The translations under genes and the position numbers were made by a program. A DNA stretch of 64,000 nucleotides from Coptis chinensis (taxonomy: Eukaryota > Streptophyta > Magnoliopsida > Ranunculales > Ranunculaceae): contig CM027378.1 of the NCBI GenBank assembly GCA_015680905.1, forward strand, positions 80,505,501-80,569,500, in the 5' to 3' direction. Position 1 is the first letter of the stretch. Every line of letters begins with the position of its first letter. The notes under the pieces were generated by a model, which saw nothing but the letters and a program-made list of their open reading frames with translations, did not search any database and was not told where the DNA came from. Of the stretch, positions 45,801 to 56,102 are shown piece after piece.

Positions 45801-46194
45801 CTCCAGTACTAGAAGAGGACACAGGTACTGAACTCATGCCTGGAAAGCATGCGCCCCTTCCTAAAGCACAAATTGAGGACATGTGCCCCCTTGATGCTGC
45901 GTACCAGGATCATTTGCCATCGCCTCCATGCTCTCCACAACCCCCACCTCATGCGCCTTTGTCTACTGATCCACCTGCTCCTCTTTCTGAGCTTGATATT
46001 CCTATTGCTCTCTGGAAAGTTGAACGTCCTCCTAATAGTACATGTATTCTTCGTCGGTATGCTCAATACTCTATTTCTCAGTTTATCTCTCATGATCATT
46101 TACCACCGCCTGTCAAGGCATTTGCTATCTCGTTGCTCTTTATGTCTATTCCTACTAATTACAGGGACGCTTTATCTCATCCTGGCTAGAAGCA

Positions 46195-47680
46195 AGCTAT
46201 GGAAGAGGAGTTGAGTGCATTATATTCCAATCAGACTTGGGTGCTTACTCTTCTCCCCCCTGGGAAGAAAGTGGTTGCTTGTAAGTGGGTTTTCACAGTC
46301 AAGCACAATCCAGATGGGACTGTCTCTCGTTTAAAAGCTCGGTTGGTTGCTAAAGGCTTCACTCAGACATATGGTATTGACTACTCTAAGACTTTTTCTC
46401 CTGTGGTGAAGTTAGACTCTGTGCGTATTATGATCTCTCTTGCAGTCAATCACAACAGGCCTCTGTATCAGTGAGATATGAAGAACACCTTTTTGCTCAG
46501 TGACCTACAGGAAAAATCTATATGGTGCAACCTCCTGGTTTTGTTGTTCAAGGGGGGCAAGTATGTCGCTTACAGAAGTCTTTGTATGGGCTCAAGAAAT
46601 CTCCTAGAGCTTGGTTTGCAAAATTCAGTCAGGTAGTAATGGCTAATGGCATGACTCGATGTGAGTATGATCACTCTGTATTTTATAGGAATACCGAGCA
46701 AGGTAGCATTATCTTGGTTGTGTATGTCGATGATATAGTTGTCACTGGTTCTGACAAAGAAGGCATTGCTCGTCTCAAAGTTAATCTCTCAAAGAATTTT
46801 CAAACCAAAGACCTTGGAGAGTTGAAGTACTTCTTAGGCATTGAAGTCACAAGGTTTCCAGGTGAAATTCATCTTTCACAACGAAAGTATGTACTAGACT
46901 TGCTCAGTGAGACTGGCAATTTAGGAGCACGTCTAGTGGAGACTCCTATGGATCCGAACAACAAACTCCCGTCAGATATAGGAGAGTTGTATGTAGATGT
47001 TGAGGGATATCGTTGATTAGTGGCCAAACTAATTTATGCCACTATCACTCGTCCAAATATTTCTTTTGATGTCAGTGTGTAGTATCTCAGTTTATGCATG
47101 TGCCCAGAGTTCCTCATTTTCAGGCCGTTATTCGCATTGTGCGATACTTGAAAGGTTCTCCGGGACGTGGACTTGTCTATCGTTCAAATGGCAATCTTGA
47201 TGTTGTTGGATATGCAGATGCTGATTATACAGGGTCAGTTTCTAACAGAAGATCTACTACTGGGTATTGTACCTTTTTGGGAGGTAATTTGGTCACTTGG
47301 AAGAGCAAAAAGCAAACAGCTGTTGCCAAGTCAAGTGCAGAGGCTGAGTATAGGGCTATGGCTCAGGGCACTGGTGAGTTAATGTGGATACACAATCTAT
47401 TACATGAGTTGGGTTTCTCAATACAGATGCCTATACCACTATATTGTGATAATCAAGCAACCATTCATATTGCCTCCAACCCGACATTTCATTAGAGGAC
47501 TAAGCACATCGAGGTGGATTGTCATTATGTCAGGCATAAAGTTGAAGCAAAGGAGATATCTACTCCTCACGTAACATCAAGTAATCAGTTGGCAGATATC
47601 TTCACCAAACCACTATTTTGCTCAGTATCTGCTCATCTTTGCAACAAGCTGGGAATGAGTGCTATCTATGCTCCAGCTTG
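46195..47680 (+). pseudogene. Copia reverse transcriptase and RNase H
   Basis: RT has CKWVFTVKHNPDGTVSRLKA near 46280-46340, GFTQTYGIDYSKTFSPVVK, MVQPPGF, LQKSLYGLKKSPRAWF near 46572 and the catalytic VYVDDIVVTGSD near 46720-46755, then YFLGIEV. RNase H has DVVGYADADYTGS near 47200, RRSTTGYCTFLGGNLVTWKS, KSSAEAEYRAMAQ and the terminal QLADIFTKPL near 47588. All standard Ty1/copia. Broken, with few breaks in this half. Confidence 0.88.
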
Positions 47681-47933
47681 AAAAGGGGTGTTAAAGCATA
47701 AGGTGCGTGCGCCCTTTGTGTATGGGCTTATTAAGGGTGTGTGCTCCCTCTTCTCAGTACGACATATACATAATGTATTTCCTATTTTTCGTGTTTCTAT
47801 TGTATCAGACTTTGCTATATATATATATGAATTTTGGGTAAAGTAAGTAATGAACTTTAACCCTAGTTTTCCATCCTCCATCCTTCTTCATCTTCATCTA
47901 ATCAACTAACACCTTCTCCAACCCATTCACTAA
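47677..47933 (+). repeat. Copia polypurine tract and 3' LTR
   Basis: GAAAAGGGG directly before TGTTAAAGCATAAGG, the likely LTR start (about 47688). It ends near CACTAACA at 47933 (TG...CA). A TATATATATATATG stretch lies at 47816-47829. The end is placed by the CA dinucleotide only. Confidence 0.6.
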
Positions 47934-48700
47934 CAATAATTAGTTTAGTTTTAAGTTTGGGTCCTTGAAGACAAAGTTGGATAAATTGTCAAAAACCCAA
48001 CTTGTGGGCTTTTTAAGTGGACCTTTATTGTAACTTAAAACAGGGTCAAGCTCGAAAGGTTGGGCCTGATTCTCAGATCAAGTGGCAACCGACGTCACCT
48101 TCACCCCAAAGGTGGTGTCCGCCCACACACCTTGGGCGGTAATTTCTAAGCCTCCTCGCTACAAAGTGTAAGAAGATACTTGTGTGTTACTAAGCATGCT
48201 TGGATAATTGTGTGATTTACATTTCAGTCTCGTCTTTACATTTAACGCTAAGGCTGAACCCGAGCCCTAAAAGAGCAAAAAGTAGGGTTAAGACCCACTT
48301 TAGAACGGATGTTACGTGAAATTTCTGTTACATCCACAAAAATAAAAATATAAAATCAACAAAGCAGAGCCAATTTAGTCACGTCCATGAGGACAAACAT
48401 CTAGCACGAACAAAGAGAGTAGTAAACTACCAAATTCTAGTGGACCAACCACTTTCCTAACTCCCCTCCCTCAGAAATACCGTGGGTGAGATTCTTGGTG
48501 GCACACCATCTGGTGAAGTAGCGATCTTCTCCCTCGACGCCTGTAAAGCCAAAATCCTAGTTACGCACCCCCTCTGAACATGGCATAGTAAAATATAGAC
48601 CAAAAGCAAAGTTTTCAAAAAGCTAAAAAAATAAATTTCTACTGTTTATGCATCATCATTGATTGAGCATTCATGTCTTATCAATATGCATCGCAACCGT
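47934..48700. other. Unassigned non-coding stretch before element F
   Basis: No ORF with known features. A CGCCCA/TGGGCG hairpin lies at 48120-48138. It may hold the leader of element F, but I see no match to the TGATCAGC-type LTR of F and G, so its origin is open. Confidence 0.3.
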
Positions 48701-48719
48701 AATGGAATTACAATGCAAA

Positions 48720-50320
48720 CCTGAAACCCCGTTCTTTCTGCAGTAGTCCTTATCACTGGTTATCCCATTGTCCATCATATACCAAATTCGAGTCTACTAT
48801 GGGAAATCCTTATGAGTACGAACCTCAATTTTCAAACTTCCCGAGTACCCAATACCCTTAAGAGTTTTCTAGTCATGCCGACAATTTATGGAGTTCCATT
48901 ACAAATAGTTAACCACCATTCATATATCCATATGGTCAGTCAGAGTGCGGTTTCACCCAAAACCCATTACCATTCACATCACTATCCATATCAAATTCAT
49001 ATTCCACTCCACCATCTATCACAGACCAACTCTACCAAGAAATGGCCAAACAAACAATAATAACTCAGCATACTACCTTATGTTTTCTCCAATCCAATTC
49101 AAAAAAGTCCACATCTGAGACTACTATCCTTCCACCCAGTCTAAAACCCATCCAACAAGATAAACAAGGTGTTACTATTATAACGCCCATTGCTAAATCT
49201 CATCCTGATATTAATGACCATTTAAAATCCCTTCACCATCCACCTGACTATCATGTGAATTCCAGATCTTATGACGATGACTATCTGCCTAAAGTCATAG
49301 TTTCCCTCACATGCTTTAACGCATCATCACCCATAAATGAGAAAACTCCGGCAATAGAAACTCAAGAGCATGTATTGGACTCGGCACATTTGGAAAATGG
49401 CATTGAGAAAATTTATGAAGATCTAGGCAGAGAGGATAAAGAAAATGAAGTGTTTGGAAAAGAGGGAGTAAATACTATGGTGGAAAGTGGATTTCAATTT
49501 AGTTTGGTCGTTAAAGACTTATCAATGGAACAAATTTGTGACATCCTTACTATTGCAGATATGAACCACAATCTTGTGGAAACGCCAAAACTAGATAAAG
49601 AATTCTCTGAGTCCTCGAGATCATGTGAAGAACCACCACCCAACCATCACCATCCCAATTTAACACCTCTTGAAATCTAACCTCCATTCATAAAAAAATC
49701 CACCCATTTCTGAGGACTGCACCACTAAACCATTTCAAAGAAACCTCAAATTCGCACTTAAGCCAATTGCCTTTAAGATCCTCATAATTTTCTAAACCTT
49801 CCCAATAAAGAGACTTTGCCCAACATACATACTCACAAGCTTATCATTCCAGTTGATGAGAACCCCGCTTTGATTGAAATTCCATAAAAAGAGGAAACAA
49901 AATCTATGGTGTTATGTGGATCCCAATTCTAGCTTGGTCATTGTGGACTTAACAATGGACGAAATCGATGATTTTTGTAAAGATACCGACACTGACCCCA
50001 ATTTTGTAGATTCACCCAAGCTAGATGAAGAGTTCTTGGAGTTCTTGAAAGCATGTGATGATGAACCCATCATTCAAGTGGTTCAAATGCCTAGTATGTC
50101 ATATTCCGCATCATCTAAGCTTCCTGAAGAACATCCACTACCAACCTCACACTCTTTTGGACAATTCAAACATGACGGGTTATTGCATAAGTTCTATAAT
50201 GGGTTGCATAAACTTTCTCTTATCATTCTGCATTGTACATTCCAAATGCATAATTTCATTCTGTTTGAGGGTGTATGTTTTTACATGTTTTTCTATAAAG
50301 ATCCTTAACTGTTTAGATTA
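48720..50320 (+). pseudogene. Element F gag-like coding remnant
   Basis: Near 48738 the reading CSSPYHWLSHCP gives the second half of a zinc knuckle (CX4HX4C). A low-complexity Ser/Asn/Pro segment follows (SNSYSTPPS). The next open part (49042-49680) is rich in Ile, Pro and acidic residues with the repeated motif LSMEQICDILTIADMNHNLV and later LTMDEIDDFCKDTDTDPNFV near 49952, each followed by an (E/D)TPKLD-type string, which suggests an internal duplication. The end (HNFILFEGVCFYMFFYKDP near 50250-50306) resembles the tail of D's coding region. No protease, RT or integrase recognised. Function beyond gag not known. Confidence 0.55.
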
Positions 50321-50344
50321 TTAGTATATAGCTAATAACATATC

Positions 50345-50560
50345 ATCCATCATATGCATATAGTCTTAGGGAATCTAACTTAAAACGACTCCACATATAG
50401 TCTTGAGTATAAAAGACACATCGTGTTTTCTCAATGCATTCCATGGGAGTGCATCCTTAAGGTAACCGGACCACTCCACTTGGAGTGTGTGGTTGTAAGT
50501 GCAGGAGCCTTGAGTCCATAGTACATCTTGCACATTTCGCATTTACACTTTTACTTAACG
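50345..50560 (+). other. Post-pol module of element F
   Basis: AGTCTTAGGGAATCTAACTT at 50362-50381, AAGGTAACCGGACC near 50459, a perfect hairpin CACTCC-ACTT-GGAGTG at 50474-50489, and GTGTGGTTGTAAGTGCAGG. Same order as in B and D. Confidence 0.62.
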
Positions 50561-50572
50561 TTTGAATAGTGT

Positions 50573-51400
50573 ACCCCTATGGAGCAAGTATACAAATTTT
50601 CTTTTCTTTATTTTACATTTCTTTTTCAAAATAGTTGTTTTTCTCCGTACACCAAGAGTTATGTGATTTTTCAAAAAAAAAAAAAAAAAGGCAATGGATT
50701 CCACATAGACCAACCCTTAGAAGTATGCAATCTTCATTCTTCTAAGGGCGGTTTGAGAACCAGTTATGTGTTACTAAGGGTCGCCCATATCACCATGCAC
50801 TTTCTGTCTCAACTTAAACCAGATACCAATTATCCTTTGCTCACCATCATACCATCACTTCCACCAAAAGAAATATGTGCGTTCAATGTATCAAATACAC
50901 CATGGAGGCAACACCTAAAGCCATAAACCCAACCTCCTCCAGGGTTTGTCAACCATCAAATACATTCAGACAAGGACAAGGTACCTACAACTATCAGAAC
51001 ATAGCATTGGTTCCATCCCATTTTAGCCAGAACTACCAAAATCCACCAAAGAGACCTAGTTCCACCACCTGCTAGTGTCCAATAAGCTAAACCATTCCAT
51101 TATGTCTTGCGCAGTAAATCCCCCAACACACATACCTGAAGCCACAGTCTGACTGGATTGAGTTAAATAATGAGCCAACACGAAAGTTGCTTAAGATCAC
51201 CTGTTATGGTTTGTTTTCAAAATTCAGATTTAGAAATCACGGCTTTTGAGTATGAGTTTCTTAAAACATCTCTCCATAGTTTCTTAAAAAATGAAAATTA
51301 TACGCCCTAGAGTAACCAAAATGATACCGGATCCACGTATAATTTTATCTTCTTGTCAAAACCTCTATATGGTTATAGATACCTTTAGATTGAGAAAAAC
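50573..51400 (+). repeat. Family-specific non-coding module, copy in element F
   Basis: Matches 54396-54960 in element G: TGGAGCRAGTATACAA start, GCAATGGATT, GGGGCGGTTTGAGA-like string, TACTAAGGGTCG, GTCTTGCGCAGTAAATCCC, AGCCAACACGAAAG, ACGCCCTAGAGTAACCAAAA and CTTGTCAAAACCTCTATATG. F carries an extra segment near 50780-51080. Non-coding. Confidence 0.75.
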
Positions 51401-51428
51401 AATTATTCCAACAACAACAAAAAAAAAC

Positions 51429-51456
51429 CACACACACACACACACACACACACACA
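51429..51456. repeat. (CA)14 microsatellite
   Basis: Fourteen uninterrupted CA units after an A run. Confidence 0.95.
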
Positions 51457-51539
51457 TTTCATGTGTATGTATAGATAATTGTTTACATATTTAACATTTC
51501 ACACTTTTTATTTCTTCACTTGTTAGTGTAATAATATTC

Positions 51540-53548
51540 AAGCATGCATGTTAGATTTTCTGCATTATATATGTTTTCAAAAATACAAAAACCCAAAAAT
51601 ATTTTTATAATAGAATAAATATCCCTAGTATAATAAATCATGTATTTCTCGTTCTATATCAAACAACCCATGCCCCAATCTTATTTGGGGGTGGCTTATT
51701 TTCATCATGAAGAACAGAATACAGGTGTATCACCGTTTTTGCTCATGTTTCTATGGTAATCTCTTTCCATATCTCTTCATACTTTGAAGACAAAACATAG
51801 TTCTATTTGGGGGTAGTATAGTAACATTTTGAAAAAATTATAAATTTTCTATATAGAAGTATATTTCTTCCATTCTAATTTTTTTTTTTTTTTGAAAAAG
51901 ACCAAAAATATTTTTCTGTTTAGTATTAAAAAGTAATATTTCCTTTCTCTATGATGAATAAAAAGTTTAGAAATCTCATTATAGCAATAGAGTAAGGACT
52001 TGATCTTCGTACTTAGACTAATATACGTATAATAGTTTTTGCATCTTTTCATAAATGGCATGCATCAGCATTTGTTTGTATTTAGCAGTGAGTTTCCGAA
52101 GCCAAGGTTAGAATAATTAAGTTCCATATCCTGTGAGAATCTAGCCAAAAGCCTCATCTGAATGATTATTGAGTGATGACACAAAGGATGTCTAGATAGA
52201 ATGACCACACGTCCACTTGCTTAATCACCACGCCATATCCTATGAGAGAATTTAGGCCATTTTTGGATCCATATAGCCAAATAAATGTTAAAAACCCAAA
52301 AAGATAGTTTTTCTCTAGTCTTCACCCTTTCTAAAAGCCTTTTTATTCTTTGCCATAAAATCCTAACCCATTACCAAACCCAATAAAAAGTTGACCCAGC
52401 TGACGACATGAGAATTAGATGGATATCAGAAAAAGAGAAGAGAAGACTTTGTACCAAAATAGATCAGTTAGTTGCTTCGAAAAGAAAAGAAAGAAAGAGA
52501 AGAAAGACCCATCAAAAACCAAAAACTCCAAAAGATTCAAAGGAGTCAAAAATCGAATCTCCCAAAGTTCAAAATCAAAAGGAGACGATATCAAAAACAA
52601 AACAAAAAGATAAACAAAAGCAAGTTAGAACTCCCAAAATTCAAATTCATATGGAGTCACAAAGCCAAAGGACTAAATGAATAAATCATAATTCGAAAGC
52701 AAAGAACAAAATGATGTTCTTCTCTGATAAACAAAAGCAAGTTAGAACTCCCAAAATTCAAATTCATATGGAGTCACAAAGCCAAAGGGCTAAATGAATG
52801 AATCATAATTCGAAAGCAAAGAACAAAACGATGTTCTTCTCTAGTTACAAGTATCTTGAAGACCCAATTTCTCAACTTATCATATTTTTTTTTTCCCTTC
52901 CTTTTTCTTTCTAGACCATCACCCTAGCCCTGTAACTCCTAATAAAAGACATCTAGCTTAATTAGGAATAGGATGGTGTAATAGTAAGTGGCAAGCGTGA
53001 TCAATCGAGCCTGGTTCCTTTGGACATCATTTGAGTATGTGAGGAATTTAAGTGCCCACTGCACTTGAGAGAACAAAACTTGAGTGAATCTATCAGAGAG
53101 TTGTCATTGCAACACACCCCTGTGAGAACCCACCTTAAGGATGCTCTCCAAAAGTCTCAGAAATAACTCTGCCTTTGCATTTCATTGCTCATGTTTTACA
53201 CATTTATCTTTAGATGATTAAATTACTGTACATATGTTATTCTACGTTTAAAGGAGCTTTTCCTTATTCACCGCTAATAAGATGTATGATCATTTGAGAA
53301 TAAATAATGGAACAAGATTCTTTGTATTAAATAGAAGAAGTTTGTGAGTACCTTCACTAGAAAACTCTCACGAGCCTTAAAGCTCGTCTACTAGGGAATT
53401 CCTAGTGGTTTAAGGCCTTGTTGCATATGGTCAATGCAATCGCACTCTGCAAAACGAGATGTTTAGTTGATAATAAATCACACATTTGTGATCTTAGTTT
53501 TTTCTCTCATCCTTACTTGAGGAAAAGCAAGATGTTATTTAGGGGTGG
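51540..53548 (+). other. 3' non-coding region of element F
   Basis: Two polypurine-like motifs (ATTTGGGGGTGGC at 51685-51697; CTATTTGGGGGTAG at 51805-51818, preceded by GAAGACAAAACATAG), then the cross-family 3' module with GGATCCATATAGCC near 52265 and the hairpin pair at 53369-53408. It ends in TTTAGGGGTGG before the LTR. A 117 bp tandem duplication lies at 52609-52842. Confidence 0.72.
52609..52842 (+). repeat. 117 bp tandem duplication (two copies)
   Basis: GATAAACAAAAGCAAGTTAG starts at 52609 and again at 52726. The copies differ at only about three positions, so the duplication is recent compared with the element. Element G has one copy. Confidence 0.9.
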
Positions 53549-53763
53549 TGATCAGCTCCCAAATATGCATTTTATTACCCCTTTATTAATGCATTACAGC
53601 CTTTCTTATGCTTAACTAAAAGACAACTCATAGTTTTTATTGACTTTTTCAGGTTATGGAGATATTTTGACCAATTATCATAAAAGCAGTGTCTTAGCAC
53701 CAAAAGGAGCCTTAATCATGTTTATTATGAAGACCAAAAGTTGCTAGGAAAAAGTGCCAAAAA

Positions 53764-53817
53764 AGTCAATGGTCAAAGTCAACGGTCAAAAGTCAAAGGT
53801 CAAAGGTCAAAGGTCAA
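53764..53817 (-). promoter_or_regulatory. Array of eight W-box motifs in LTR (F/G family)
   Basis: Eight RGTCAA hexamers (TTGACY on the minus strand, the WRKY factor core site) at 53764, 53771, 53777, 53784, 53791, 53798, 53805 and 53812, mostly 7 bases apart, about 170 bases upstream of a TATA box. Confidence 0.7.
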
Positions 53818-53983
53818 AAGTCCTCAACTCTAAATGCCCAAGATGGATGTCCTCAACTCAAAAGTAGGTCTTCTCCTAAACTTATCTTGGTGAGAAAGAA
53901 ATCAAAAAGCAAAAGCAAAAGGTGATGTGAGGTGTCTCAAGACTAATGGAGAAGGGCAAATCTATAATTGGCAAAAGGAGGGG

Positions 53984-53990
53984 TATATAA
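53984..53990 (+). promoter_or_regulatory. TATA box in LTR of F/G family
   Basis: TATATAA in GGGGTATATAAAC, conserved at 59661-59667 in the other LTR. Placed as expected for the U3/R boundary. Confidence 0.65.
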
Positions 53991-54395
53991 ACAAAAACTA
54001 AAGGAGAGAAAAATCATCCATTGTATTAGGATCCAAACCATTTGGTTTGCTTTACTTTTCCAGTCTTGTTTTTCAATTAAAGTTCTACTTTATTGTTCTT
54101 TATTTTCTTGTATTTCAATCTTGTTATTTTATCTTGTTTATTTCAATCAATTAATATTTCCTTGTTCTTCTTGTTTTAAATCTTTCATTCAATCATTTGC
54201 TTTCAATGTTTTGAGTCATTTCAATCTTCAACAATTTGCTTTTCAATGTTTTCATTCACAACTAAACTAGCCAAGTCCTAAACTAAGAGTCTACCTTCTT
54301 TCCTAAACTCCCAATCTCTCAACTCTAAACAATCTAGGTTAAACCTCAACTTCTCACAAATCTTTGAAGTATACTTTCTATAATCTACATCTTCA

Positions 54396-54960
54396 TGGAG
54401 CGAGTATACAATTTTTCTTTTCTTTATTTTACATTTTTTTTACAGAAATGTTTGTTTTCTTTGTTCTATTAATGATAGATTCTCGATACATCAATAGTTA
54501 AGTGATTTTTCAAAACGGGCAATGGATTTTACACAGACCAACCCCTAGAACAACGCACTCTAGGGGCGGTTTGAGATCATCTTTGCTTACTAAGGGTCGG
54601 CTATATCACCGAGCTATTCCCCCCGGTCAGGACATTCCATGTCTTGCGCAGTAAATCCCTCAACTCGCGTAGTTGAAGCTCTGTCTGTCTACATTGAGTT
54701 CGCCACAGAGCCAACACGAAAGCTGCATAAGATTATATGTTATGGTTTGCTTTCAAATAGTAGCATCTAAAATTACAACTTTTGAGTACGAGTTTCTTAA
54801 AACATCTCTCCATAATTTTCAAAACTAGAGGATATAAAAATGAAATTTATACGCCCCGGAGTAACCAAAATGATACCGGATTAATGTAGAACTTTATCTT
54901 CTTGTCAAAACCTCTATATGGTTTGAGATATATTTTGATTAAGAAAACTAACTTATTTAA
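54396..54960 (+). repeat. Family-specific non-coding module, copy in element G
   Basis: Begins TGGAGCGAGTATACAA immediately after the LTR; homologous to 50573-51400, where no LTR stands in front. Non-coding. Confidence 0.75.
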
Positions 54961-55167
54961 AAAAAAAACGAGGCTCCAAACGATAATGAAGCAACTAGAG
55001 TAACCCAAAATGATATTATTCTCTGTTTAATTCTATCTTTTGCCTCCACCTCTCAAATTTTTTCTCGAGAATCTGACGTTAAAAGACTCAAACTTGTACA
55101 AAATTTTCCTTTCTTAAAAATCTTTTCCCCTTCTCAATCTCTCTCTTTTCTGAAAAACTTTTCCAAA

Positions 55168-55486
55168 ATGTCTTCTGTAGCAAACAAAAACCCTCTACCT
55201 AGTAAAACTAGATGGATCAGTTTCAATGATCGTGTGCAAGCACTTCCTAGAGAACTGCAGCGTAAGATATGAACACATATACCGAAAATCATTCCTGGTT
55301 TAGGTAAGAGTTCATACGCACGTAAGAGACAAACTATAAGAGAAGACTGGTGCTCGAACTGTCAAACACCAACTTGCCCCGGTCTTCAACCTCATAATAA
55401 TTCTATTTATAAAGTCTACACGTGTTATCCTCCAGTGTATTACGCTCGGTCTAATAGATTAATCCAGCAATCTGGTTGGGATTGAC
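55168..55486 (+). pseudogene. Small basic Cys-rich coding remnant in element G
   Basis: Coding-like stretch starting ATGTCTTCTGTAGC in a good plant start context. The N-terminal part reads PLPSKTRWISFNDRVQALPR; further on comes a basic segment (SSYARKRQTIRE) and then a Cys-rich part with WCSNCQTPTCPGLQPH and a later TCYPPVYYARS. The CX2C...C...C spacing suggests a small metal-binding knuckle. It lies between the post-pol area and ORF3. I do not recognise a family. Copy is broken; coding nature is inferred from codon-like composition and the orderly cysteines. Confidence 0.4.
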
Positions 55487-56095
55487 TCAAGTTTTCAAAA
55501 AAACTTCCAAGTCTTGGGGATTTGACTTAAAACGACCCACCTTTTTAAAAAGTTTCAATCAAATTTATTCAAAACCTAAAAACATTAATTAAAATTTTCT
55601 TTATGTTATCTGTACATATTTCCCTACAGTTCCTGTATAGTTCTTTCCATAATCTGTTTTTCATCCACCATTAGATGTGAGTATACCCTACACCGTTATG
55701 TTGCATTTTCGATGTTGATCATTTTGTTACCTCATGGGTCAAGATCGGAAAAGTAACGAAGCGCAGATCGGCTCTTGAAGTTGGCAAGCTAGGCACTGAG
55801 GACAAGATCAGAATTTCCTGATTTCATTTGGGCTTGGGCGAAAATATCCATTTCATTAAAGAGGCACGTGCCCATCAAACTATTTAACCCATGCGACCGC
55901 CCAACTTCCTTTCTTCTTCCTCAGAAAATCCCCAACCCTAGCCGCCCACACCAGCTCGCGACCACCCCTTCCTAGCTTGCGACCTCACCCCAAAGCACCA
56001 CCACTCAAAAATTTTACAGCCTGCTCCATTTTCAACCCTCATTCCAACTTAAAACCCCAATTTTATCAATCCCTACTCTAAATAGCTCGAGTTTT
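55487..56095 (+). other. Spacer before ORF3, element G
   Basis: AAGTCTTGGGGATTTGACTT at 55509-55528, the family motif also seen in B, D and F. The rest is non-coding; 55860-56030 is C-rich with GCACGTGCCC. Nothing else seen. Confidence 0.5.
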
Positions 56096-56102
56096 TAAAA
56101 TC

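Larger units (their letters stand above)
43691..47933 (+). mobile_element. Ty1/copia LTR retrotransposon remnant
   Basis: Gag, protease-integrase, RT, RNase H and a short 3' LTR in copia order (integrase before RT). No 5' LTR is seen: gag coding starts at the junction with the E-family LTR. It is the only copia element in the window and is unrelated to its neighbours. Broken, with several breaks. Confidence 0.85.
48700..54395 (+). mobile_element. Element F: non-autonomous Athila-like element (large derivative)
   Basis: Gag-like coding remnant without recognisable pol, post-pol module, a family-specific non-coding module, 3' non-coding region with polypurine motifs, and an LTR at 53549-54395 shared with element G. 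Its left end is not defined. Broken and old. Confidence 0.65.
53549..54395 (+). repeat. LTR shared by elements F and G
   Basis: 847 bp, TGATCAGCTCCCAAATATG to ATCTACATCTTCA. Preceded by a polypurine motif (so 3' LTR of F) and followed by internal sequence leading to the matching LTR at 59213. Strongly diverged from that copy. Confidence 0.82.

Noticed and set aside
52408-52680. Lys-rich 90-codon frame, with a similar one at 58209-58490
   Set aside because: Low-complexity translation of an A-rich part of the 3' non-coding region. The homologous stretches in B, D and E are not open, so no coding constraint is visible.
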